11,997 nt of DNA from Thermoprotei archaeon (lineage in GTDB: Archaea; Thermoproteota; Thermoprotei; Thermofilales; B20-G17), in contig QMSC01000024.1 of assembly GCA_003649515.1 (NCBI GenBank), forward strand, positions 1 to 11,997. Reading direction: 5' to 3'. The notes beneath the pieces are model-generated. The model was given only the letters and a program-made list of their open reading frames with translations. It ran no database searches and was not told the DNA's origin. The translations under genes were made by a program, and so were the position numbers. Below, piece after piece: positions 6,262-11,997 of the stretch; position 1 is the first letter of the stretch, and each line of letters starts with the position of its first letter.

Positions 6262-7320
6262 ATGAGGGTCTACTCCGCTCCCGGCAGGGTGAATATTCTC
6301 GGAAACCCTACGGATGGACTTGAAGGGGCTTATGCCGTAATATCCTCCGCCATAGACTTAAGAGCATACGTTTACTTCGGCGATAAGAGCCCCGATGACC
6401 CTTTCTCAGATATAGACCCTGGAATAGCAAGGGTGTTTAGAGGTTTTACAGAAGTTCTCAAGAGGTACTTTCCTAAAATATACGGAGAATTCACTAACGA
6501 CAGTCCAAGGGTGAACGTTCGTACGGAAATACCGAAGGCTTCAGGACTTGCGAGTTCCACAGCGCTAGTTGCAGCCTTCGCCTATGGATTAAGGGATCTG
6601 TACAGCCATTCCAAGGAGGTTAACGATTACGTTCTCGCCGAGCTTATTACAAGGGGTGAGCGAACAGCGGGAATAGAGTGCGGGTACGCTGATCGATACG
6701 TCTCCGTTATGGGTGGACTAGCGTACATGGACTTTAGGGGCAAACTCTTTCATAAACCGCTTTTTGAAGAGCCCTTCGCTACGTACGAGAGGCTGGATCG
6801 CATAGTATCCTACATTCCGCTCTTAATAGTCTACCTAAGCATTCCGCGAGACTCCGGTGCAATTCACAAGGTATTTAGACGGGCTTACTTAAGGGAGTAC
6901 ATGTTATGGAGAAAGGGGTTAATTGAGCGGAGCGAAGCCAAGATCCTAAACGCGATGAAGAGAGTTGGTTTAACGGCGATCGAAGGGAAAACAGCTTTAC
7001 TTGAGGAGGATTGGGAGACCTTTGGGAAGCTCATGAACATTAATCATAAATGGGTTAACTATGCCATGCGCCTTGCAGGCTTTAAGGACGGTGCGGGTTA
7101 CTATAACAATGCCGTGATAAGGTTTGCGTTGAGGAAGGGAGCTCTTGGAGCAAAGCTCAGCGGTGCGGGAGGTGGTGGGAGCGTTTTAGTCCTTACCGAG
7201 CCGGATAAAGAGGACGTAATGAAGAGGGAACTAGAAGGATATTTAAGAGAGATCGGACTAAAGTCAGGGAAAGTATTTAGATTCAAAATTTCAGAGAAAG
7301 GTACATGTAGGATTTCGTAA
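6262..7320 (+). CDS. GHMP-family sugar kinase, glucuronokinase-like
   Basis: A 352-residue GHMP kinase, which transfers phosphate from ATP to a small molecule, in sugar members at C1. Motif 1 is PGRVNILGNPTDGLEG (7-22), motif 2 is PKASGLASSTA (91-101), and motif 3 is GAKLSGAGGGGSV (296-308). Galactokinase has GEHTD in motif 1; here it is GNPTD, as in plant glucuronokinase (GNPSD). The region CGYADRYVSVMGGLAYMDF (140-158) resembles the glucuronokinase AGLQDR...YGGLVYMDF pattern and holds the candidate catalytic base Asp144. RDSGAIHK and EGKTALLEEDW also resemble it. This comparison is from memory, not from an alignment. The gene begins 4 bases after galU, implying that the sugar 1-phosphate passes straight to the uridylyltransferase. 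Galactokinase, heptose kinase or another sugar kinase remains possible. Confidence 0.85.
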   Translation: MRVYSAPGRVNILGNPTDGLEGAYAVISSAIDLRAYVYFGDKSPDDPFSDIDPGIARVFRGFTEVLKRYFPKIYGEFTNDSPRVNVRTEIPKASGLASSTALVAAFAYGLRDLYSHSKEVNDYVLAELITRGERTAGIECGYADRYVSVMGGLAYMDFRGKLFHKPLFEEPFATYERLDRIVSYIPLLIVYLSIPRDSGAIHKVFRRAYLREYMLWRKGLIERSEAKILNAMKRVGLTAIEGKTALLEEDWETFGKLMNINHKWVNYAMRLAGFKDGAGYYNNAVIRFALRKGALGAKLSGAGGGGSVLVLTEPDKEDVMKRELEGYLREIGLKSGKVFRFKISEKGTCRIS

Positions 7321-7395
7321 CTTGACTAACTCATCTTAATTAACATTTCTTAGCCAGGTGAAAGAGAATATTGGAAATTTGAAGAAAACTTCTAA
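7321..7395. other. Convergent intergenic gap
   Basis: This 75-base gap separates two genes that end facing each other. It holds T-rich stretches on both strands (plus strand atcttaattaacatttctt; minus strand gttttcttcaaatttcc), suitable for termination from either side. There is no clear hairpin. Confidence 0.3.
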
Positions 7396-8043
7396 CTAGC
7401 GGTTGTAGAGTCCTCGCTCTTTGAATATCCTTAAACAGTCCTCGACGACTTCTTTTAAATGCCTGTTCGCGTTAACCGTTACAAGTATTCCTTTATCCTC
7501 ATAGTACTCTATGATGGGCTTAAACTTCTCCTCGTACTCTTTAAGCCTACGTCTGATGACATCAGGTCTATCGTCCTCGCGCTGATAGAGCTCTCCTCCA
7601 CATATGTCGCATATTCCAGGCTTTTTAGGAGGCATGAATTTTACATGGTATATTGCTCCACAGTTCTTACAGATTCTCCTTCCGCTAAGTCTTTCGATAA
7701 TGGTCTCTACTGGCGCTGCAAAGTTCACGGCTAAATCTATTTTCGTAATCTCATCCAGAGCCTCTGCCTGTCTTAAGGTCCTTGGGAATCCATCAAGTAT
7801 GAACCCTTTCTTACAGTCAGCTTGTTCAAGCCTTCTTTTAACGACTTCAATTACTATTTCATCAGGAACAAGTTCGCCCCGTTCAACGTACTGCTTAACA
7901 ACTCTACCAAGCTCTGAGTTCTTCTTTATCTCCTCTCTAAATATGTCTCCTGTCGATATATGCGGTATGCCGAGGATCTTTGAGATCTCAGTAGCATAGG
8001 AGCCCTTGCCAATTCCAGGAGGTCCGAGAAATACGAGCCTCAT
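7396..8043 (-). CDS. adk: Adenylate kinase, zinc-LID type
   Basis: A 215-residue cytosolic kinase that balances ATP + AMP with 2 ADP. The P-loop is GPPGIGKGSYA (7-17), differing slightly from the common GAGKGTQA form. STGDIFR (30-36) and DGFPRT (84-89) line the AMP site. The LID has four cysteines in CKNC (125-128) and CDIC (145-148), a zinc site typical of thermophile and Gram-positive-type adenylate kinases. DDRPDVIRRRL (157-167) carries the usual LID arginines. Length and domain order match the long bacterial-type enzyme and not the AdkA type found in many archaea. The start is ATG 8043, eight bases after a strong aggagg site (8057-8052). It is transcribed alone, opposite to its neighbours. 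Confidence 0.95.
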   Translation of the reverse strand: MRLVFLGPPGIGKGSYATEISKILGIPHISTGDIFREEIKKNSELGRVVKQYVERGELVPDEIVIEVVKRRLEQADCKKGFILDGFPRTLRQAEALDEITKIDLAVNFAAPVETIIERLSGRRICKNCGAIYHVKFMPPKKPGICDICGGELYQREDDRPDVIRRRLKEYEEKFKPIIEYYEDKGILVTVNANRHLKEVVEDCLRIFKERGLYNR

Positions 8044-8087
8044 AGGCTTCGCCTCCTAAGGTATGGCGGATAAAAATAAATAATTAT
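8044..8087 (-). promoter_or_regulatory. adk leader: ribosome site and TATA-like box
   Basis: The minus strand reads aattatttatttttat (8086-8071) as an AT-rich TATA candidate, then aggagg (8057-8052) with eight bases to ATG 8043. Unlike the leaderless genes on the plus strand, adk uses a Shine-Dalgarno leader. Confidence 0.5.
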
Positions 8088-8111
8088 CGGGTAGTTAGAG
8101 AGTTCCCGATA
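8085..8111. repeat. Inverted repeat upstream of adk promoter
   Basis: tatcggg (8085-8091) and cccgata (8105-8111) form a perfect 7-base inverted repeat with a 13-base spacer. The spacer starts with tagttag, repeated directly at 8110-8116. It sits at the upstream edge of the adk TATA region, where a regulator could bind. No function is proven. Confidence 0.35.
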
Positions 8112-8153
8112 GTTAGGGTGAGTGCTATTCTCTGAAAGTCACAGGAAGTCTTG

Positions 8154-8191
8154 AAACGCTTGAGGGCGAGTTTCCCTGCGTTTATCAGGGA
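8154..8191. repeat. Two overlapping, mutually exclusive hairpins
   Basis: One stem pairs aaacgc (8154-8159) with gcgttt (8178-8183), continued by aggg (8163-8166) with ccct (8174-8177). The second pairs tccctg (8173-8178) with caggga (8186-8191) around a 7-base loop. They share bases, so only one can form. The stretch lies upstream of the likely TATA of the next gene, so it may not be transcribed and the pairing may be chance. Confidence 0.3.
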
Positions 8192-8219
8192 TTAAATAAT
8201 AGCTTTTCATAACCTAAGC

Positions 8220-8264
8220 TTAAAATTTAATAACGTAGCTAGGATAATAGAGTTAGGTGACATT
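8220..8264 (+). promoter_or_regulatory. Promoter and ribosome site of the small pseudogene
   Basis: An AT-rich TATA candidate (ttaaaatttaata, about 8220-8232) lies about 35 bases before ATG 8265, and a ribosome site (aggtga, 8255-8260) is a few bases before the ATG. Intact signals in front of a broken gene suggest recent decay. Confidence 0.4.
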
Positions 8265-8540
8265 ATGCCTGAGAAGGAAGTCACGTTTAAGACTGAGCTT
8301 CTCAAGGAGGAGGTCTTTAGAAGATTCTGTAGACTATTCACATCACTGGGATAGGATGTTAGAACGCATTTTGACACAGTTGTCGCGGCGATGACAAGGA
8401 TTTTTAGCTAGGCTCTTATGATACTGGCAATAATATTCCTATGGCCAGCAGCTATCATATACTACCTCATGTTAGCAAGCATAGGGTTCCGAAACTGTAA
8501 TCGTTTTCTGATTCAAGCTGTGTTTTCTGTATCTTTTTGA
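8265..8540 (+). pseudogene. Small membrane protein gene broken by two in-frame amber codons
   Basis: From ATG 8265 one frame reads MPEKEVTFKTELLKEEVF then RRFCRLFTSLG, stop TAG (8352-8354), then DVRTHFDTVVAAMTRIFS, stop TAG (8409-8411), then ALMILAIIFLWPAAIIYYLM and on to TGA at 8538-8540. The three parts are in the same frame without any shift. Together they make a sensible small protein: a polar alpha/beta N-terminal domain, then one membrane segment. Both stops could come from TGG (Trp) by a single G to A change; Trp fits the context in TSLG-W-DV and FS-W-ALM. The C-terminal end runs into the repeat that starts at 8491, so the original end may have been replaced. I do not recognise the family. 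TAG reading as pyrrolysine is possible but not favoured, because several neighbouring genes end with TAG. Confidence 0.5.
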
Positions 8541-8576
8541 GTTCTCTTAGGGCTGTGATGTATGTTGATGTTGTGG
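8491..8576. repeat. Dispersed repeat, copy A (partner at 11878)
   Basis: The sequence starts gaaactgtaatcgttttctg and ends gttctcttagggctgtgatg, tatgttgatgttgtgg. It matches 11878-11942 in the same orientation over about 65 bases with few mismatches. Copy A carries an extra 19 bases (8511-8529) that end with a second ttttctg, as if produced by slippage. The two copies flank the large surface-protein gene. Read on the minus strand, both copies are open over short parts and could be the 3' end of a transposon gene. Confidence 0.7.
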
Positions 8577-8583
8577 TGAGAAC

Positions 8584-8602
8584 TTATATGGTTTTCATAT
8601 AA
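8584..8602. repeat. Small hairpin next to repeat copy A
   Basis: ttatatg (8584-8590) pairs with catataa (8596-8602) around a 5-base loop, gtttt. It is AT-rich and weak. It lies just beyond the end of copy A. The remaining bases to 8700 are AT-rich with no gene that I can see. Confidence 0.3.
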
Positions 8603-8648
8603 TCTTGTCATCTTTTAGTGAAGCTTATTGACTATATCATCTGCTGAG

Positions 8649-8747
8649 TTTTATAACCTCTTAGATTTCTTTTATTTTTTAGAAAAATCTGTATCTTACA
8701 TGCAAGCTTAATAAATATGTGTAGTTCACTTCTCTTGGAGGAAAGCT
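8649..8747 (+). promoter_or_regulatory. Promoter and ribosome site of the surface protein gene
   Basis: Two TATA candidates are visible: ttttataa at about 8649-8656 and ttaataaata at 8708-8717. A clear Shine-Dalgarno site, ggagg (8737-8741), lies six bases before ATG 8748. Because the second box would put the transcript start on top of that site, the first is preferred, with a leader of about 70 bases. Confidence 0.45.
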
Positions 8748-11700
8748 ATGCCCCCTAAAAGGTTAGGGCATATCTGTCTGATGATCGCTATCGTTCTCCT
8801 GCTGATGCCGAAAATGCCTCAAACCGTGGTAAGTGGAGGTTTAGGATCGGGAGGTCTAGAGAATGTCGAGTTCATCTACAACCCCAACCCGCCACCTATT
8901 ATATTGCCCATAGAGAGGTGGGGAAAGTACGGGATTATAGTTCGCAACCGCGGCTCGACGCCTATCTCTCTCCGTTACGATGTCTTTTCGATATATGATG
9001 GAAAGGAGGTGGGCATAAGCCCGTTCCCTCAGCCGGGCATGATCTGCCTTCAGCCAGGAGAAAACCAGACAATATGGTACTTTCTAGACGTCAGCTATAG
9101 GACGGGACTTACACCTGAAAGCGCAGAAGTAGAGGGAGAGCACCATGTAAGAGTAAAAGTGGTGGTAGAGGATGCTGAGAACCCTCAGGATAGGAAGGAG
9201 TTCTACATAAACCACACAATTAAAATCGTGCCCCCCGATAAGTACGAGCCCAACGCTCTAATAGAGGGTTATGTCATTGACGCTGAGAGTGGTAAGCCAA
9301 TACCCAATATCGAGGTTCGGTTCGAAGGAGCTCAGGGGATCCTGAGATATCAAACAATTACAGATGAGAAGGGCTACTACTCGATACGGTTCTATGCTCA
9401 CAGATACTCGGATACAGGAGCGTACCACGGATACTGCTTAGTTGTGGAAACGTTTCGAAAGGCCCTATTTCCCAAGCCTGGAGAAAGAATATTCTATAAC
9501 GTGACACTACCTCCACCGCCTCGGAGGTTGGAGGTTAAATACAAGCTAATAGCCAAGTATTCTACTGGCTACCCAATATGGCTTGCTGATCTCGATAAAA
9601 AGGAGCGTTATATAGTCTTCGCCAGCGGTCATCATACGATAAAGGACGTTGATCCGAGCAAACACGGCATATACTTCTTTGACACGAAAGGTAACCTCCT
9701 CTGGAGGTATCCGACCGAATACCAGGTCTGGGGAGTAGACATATCTGATGACGGAGAGTACGTAGCTGCCGCCTTCTTAACCATAGAGAAAATAGTTCTC
9801 TTCCATAGGAACGGCACAATTCTGTGGGATACTGAAAAACTAGGATACGAGCGCTTCGAATCCAGGGAGGTGAAGATAAGCCACAACAATAAATATGTCG
9901 CCATAGGGACCACCTTCGGCGATCTCCTGCTCCTGGACCTGAAGACAGGCAATCTGGTGTGGAAGGTCTTCCTACGAGGCCAGGTTAGATACATAACGTT
10001 CACGGCTGACGACTCAATAATCTACGCTTCAAGTGGGGACGGTTACGTGTACAAGATCTCAGTAGCGACTGGCGAAATCCTAGGACGAGTTTACGTTGAG
10101 GCGTGGACGCCGAGGTATAGCTTTACTTTTTCAGAAGATGGAAGATACCTCGCCACTATTAGCAAAGCCGGGAGGATATGTTTAGTCGATACTGAAACCA
10201 TGAAAGTTCTCTGGAGCTTTGATACTCGAGGCGGAGGTCACTGGACAGCTATAACGCCCGACAATAGCGTAGTCCTTGCGGGAAGCGGAGGGTCCTACGG
10301 CCTGATAGCTTTTGATTTTAAGGGTAACGTCCTCTGGCTCGTGCCAGAAGTAACGGGCACTAGAGCGTTCATACTAAACGGCAAGTACATCATTATCGAC
10401 AACAGGATTTTCGATTTTAGAGGCAACATTCTTCACGAGTTCAGGGAAATCCCCCGAAACGTTGACTTCATTTACGTAACTAAGGACAGCTCTAAGATAA
10501 TTGCGATAGACGGGAACGGAACACTGTACATTCTGGAAGGGGAGATTAGGGAGCACGAGTTCGAGGAAAAACCTCCTGAGAAGCCCCCAGAAGAAGAGAA
10601 AGCTCCTCCTATAACGCTCATAAACCTCGAGGAAGTTCCTGAGGTGAAGCGAAGCTTCGAGGAAGCTCTTAAGGGTAGATTTGGTGGCGGAGGTTCAGAA
10701 AGCTTGAACTTCAAGGCGATGGTTGAGCTCGGCGTAACTTGGAAGAGAGTGGGCTTCTGTTTGCTGGACCTAAACTTCACTATAATGGATAATCAAGTTA
10801 TGGCTTGTCAAAAAGCCGGAATGATTCTCCTAATAATTCTGGACATACCTGATCCGGGAATGCCTCCTGAGGAGTTCGCTAGACGGGCTGCAATGATCGT
10901 TGAGCGCTACGATGGCGATGGCGTAGACGATATGCCAGGCCTAAAGTTCCCAGTCTTGTACTATGAGATAATGAATGAGATATCTGATAGACGTGAGTGG
11001 ACTTTAGAGCTCTATAAGGAGTACTACCTTAAGGCATATGAGGCCATTAAAAAGGCATGCAGCAAGTGTAAGGTTGCGCCCTCATCCTTCGTAGGACCTG
11101 ATGAGAGGTACCTGAGGTTCCTCAAGGGGAGCCGCTTGAAGTTCGATTTCCTAAGCTATCATAGCTACACGGACTACTTAGATGTCGATAAGCTAATGGA
11201 GATCCTCAAGAAGTTGGGCTTCGAAAAGGTGGAGGTCTGGGTTACTGAATCCCAGTTCGGAGGACTTGAGAGGAGGCTTGAGAGAAGCGAGAAGGAGATA
11301 GCGGAAGCTCTAGTTAAGAGCTACGCATATGCCCTAGCCAGGGGCATAACTAAGGTATCTCCCTCCGAGTTAGAAGCTAGGGAACATTTCCCAGAGGGAC
11401 TTAGGCACTCGTGCTTAATAGATGAAAGGGGGAGAAAGAAGCCTGCTTTCTACGCATATAAGACTTTGATCCGAATGGTAAACGGTTTTGCCGAAGCCCG
11501 CGTACTTTCAACAAATCCCTATGTAGTGGAGTTTACGCTAGCTAATGGAACGAAGATATACGTTGCTTGGGGTAGGGGGAGAGTTCCTCTAAAGGGCAAG
11601 GCTAAAGTAGTCAACACCTATGGTGACAAGGAGGAGATCGTCGAGGATATATCTAAATTTGAGCTAAGGGACAAGCCGGTGTACATAAAGATCCTCAAAG

Positions 11701-11849
11701 CTGAAGAGAAAAAGGAGGAAGAGAAAGTTACTGCTCCAGAGCAGCAGTTAAACCTCGAACTTTACATAGGCCTAGCAGTACTCGTAGCAGTTATCATAGC
11801 GATCGTCATAGTAGTCCTTAAACGTCGAGGTAGCGGTGCTTTAAAATAA
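8748..11849 (+). CDS. Membrane-anchored extracellular protein: seven-blade propeller fused to a GH-A-like glycosidase
   Basis: A 1033-residue protein. Residues 1-30 form a signal peptide (PPKR, then CLMIAIVLLLM). Residues about 38-165 are Ig-like beta. About 170-257 is a carboxypeptidase-regulatory-like domain (EGYVIDAESGKPIPNIEV, DEKGYYSIRF). About 258-600 holds seven repeats of the form D-x-x-G-N-x-L-W, each followed by a strand such as VDISDDGEYVA: a seven-blade PQQ/WD-like propeller. A Pro/Glu linker follows (602-622). About 650-910 is a TIM-barrel glycosidase with RYDGDGVDDMPGLKFPVLYY, the acid/base pair Asn743-Glu744 (EIMNE) and nucleophile Glu834 (WVTESQF), the clan GH-A pattern. A small beta domain, a Glu/Lys linker, a membrane segment (1005-1024) and KRR end the protein. 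At least seven N-x-T sequons fit an outside location. It probably cleaves polysaccharide or glycoprotein sugars at the cell surface; exact GH family uncertain. Confidence 0.88.
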   Translation: MPPKRLGHICLMIAIVLLLMPKMPQTVVSGGLGSGGLENVEFIYNPNPPPIILPIERWGKYGIIVRNRGSTPISLRYDVFSIYDGKEVGISPFPQPGMICLQPGENQTIWYFLDVSYRTGLTPESAEVEGEHHVRVKVVVEDAENPQDRKEFYINHTIKIVPPDKYEPNALIEGYVIDAESGKPIPNIEVRFEGAQGILRYQTITDEKGYYSIRFYAHRYSDTGAYHGYCLVVETFRKALFPKPGERIFYNVTLPPPPRRLEVKYKLIAKYSTGYPIWLADLDKKERYIVFASGHHTIKDVDPSKHGIYFFDTKGNLLWRYPTEYQVWGVDISDDGEYVAAAFLTIEKIVLFHRNGTILWDTEKLGYERFESREVKISHNNKYVAIGTTFGDLLLLDLKTGNLVWKVFLRGQVRYITFTADDSIIYASSGDGYVYKISVATGEILGRVYVEAWTPRYSFTFSEDGRYLATISKAGRICLVDTETMKVLWSFDTRGGGHWTAITPDNSVVLAGSGGSYGLIAFDFKGNVLWLVPEVTGTRAFILNGKYIIIDNRIFDFRGNILHEFREIPRNVDFIYVTKDSSKIIAIDGNGTLYILEGEIREHEFEEKPPEKPPEEEKAPPITLINLEEVPEVKRSFEEALKGRFGGGGSESLNFKAMVELGVTWKRVGFCLLDLNFTIMDNQVMACQKAGMILLIILDIPDPGMPPEEFARRAAMIVERYDGDGVDDMPGLKFPVLYYEIMNEISDRREWTLELYKEYYLKAYEAIKKACSKCKVAPSSFVGPDERYLRFLKGSRLKFDFLSYHSYTDYLDVDKLMEILKKLGFEKVEVWVTESQFGGLERRLERSEKEIAEALVKSYAYALARGITKVSPSELEAREHFPEGLRHSCLIDERGRKKPAFYAYKTLIRMVNGFAEARVLSTNPYVVEFTLANGTKIYVAWGRGRVPLKGKAKVVNTYGDKEEIVEDISKFELRDKPVYIKILKAEEKKEEEKVTAPEQQLNLELYIGLAVLVAVIIAIVIVVLKRRGSGALK

Positions 11850-11859
11850 GTGCTGTCTT

Positions 11860-11997
11860 AGGTTCCTTTAGGGCAGCGAAACTGTAACCGTTTTCTGTAT
11901 TTTTGTGTTCTCTTAGTGCTACTATGTTTGTTGATGTTGTGGATGTCTAGTCCTAGATTTCTAGCTATTATTCTAGCACTTGTAGGCTAAGCATCTA
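11860..11997 (-). pseudogene. Possible 3' end of a degraded IS605-type tnpB gene, partial
   Basis: On the minus strand, from the right edge, one frame reads D-A-stop-P, then TSARIIARNLGLDI. This resembles the C-terminal end of TnpB/OrfB proteins (DADLNSARNIAR pattern), where the last active-site Asp lies. After that the frame is uncertain: one frame continues INKHSSTKRTQKYRKR, another reads TSTNIVALREHKN. The stop and the frame ambiguity mean it is degenerate if real. It continues outside the window. The match is short and from memory; a chance resemblance is possible. Confidence 0.35.
11878..11942. repeat. Dispersed repeat, copy B (partner at 8491)
   Basis: It starts gaaactgtaaccgttttctg and ends with gttgatgttgtgg, matching copy A without its 19-base insertion. 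It begins 28 bases after the stop of the surface protein gene. Both copies are preceded by ggttcc (8485-8490 and 11861-11866), with 11 extra bases here. Confidence 0.7.

Noticed and set aside
7459..7999. Plus-strand open frames opposite adk
   Set aside because: adk is unambiguous on the minus strand; the opposite frames show no motifs.
8352..8411. TAG codons read as pyrrolysine
   Set aside because: At least four nearby genes end at TAG, no pyl genes are in view, and both sites fit simple TGG to TAG loss.
8100..8747. CRISPR array or tRNA in the gene-poor stretch
   Set aside because: No regularly spaced repeats and no cloverleaf or CCA-type end; only scattered short inverted repeats.
9562..10780. 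Minus-strand open frames inside the surface protein gene
   Set aside because: They are shadows of the propeller and linker coding sequence, with no start signals or family motifs.

Overview
The window looks like chromosome of a thermophilic archaeon, probably from the TACK/Crenarchaeota side. The evidence is AT-rich TATA-like boxes about 25 bases before several starts (some genes look leaderless), Shine-Dalgarno sites of the GGAGG/GGTGA type before others, proteins rich in Glu, Lys, Arg, Ile and Val, and a cell-surface protein with archaeal-type architecture. The lineage is an inference from style; there is no rRNA or tRNA in the window to anchor it.

Layout. Positions 1-1945 are on the minus strand: a membrane protein gene that runs off the left edge and carries an apparent frameshift, a 116-residue protein of unknown function overlapping its start, and a uroporphyrinogen-decarboxylase-family (COG0407) protein. 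A divergent promoter region near 1.9-2.05 kb leads into plus-strand genes: a GNAT acetyltransferase, then a block from 3140 to 7320 with an MFS sugar-porter-like transporter, a TIM-barrel sugar isomerase/epimerase, a GalU-type sugar-1-phosphate nucleotidyltransferase, and a GHMP sugar kinase starting 4 bases after galU. A zinc-LID adenylate kinase follows on the minus strand (7396-8043).

From 8044 to 8747 is a decayed 700-base stretch: inverted repeats, a small membrane-protein pseudogene with a recognisable promoter and ribosome site but two in-frame amber codons, and one copy of a roughly 65-85 base repeat. Next is a 1033-residue surface protein (8748-11849): signal peptide, Ig-like and carboxypeptidase-regulatory-like domains, a seven-blade propeller, a clan GH-A-like glycosidase domain and a C-terminal membrane anchor. 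The second copy of the repeat follows it at the right edge, in the same orientation, next to what may be the 3' end of a degraded IS605-type tnpB gene on the minus strand.

Working together: the transporter, isomerase, kinase and nucleotidyltransferase read as sugar uptake and activation. The kinase resembles plant glucuronokinase more than galactokinase, so kinase plus GalU may turn a free sugar (possibly a uronic acid) into a UDP-sugar in two steps. The surface glycosidase could supply sugars from polysaccharide. That last link is inference only.
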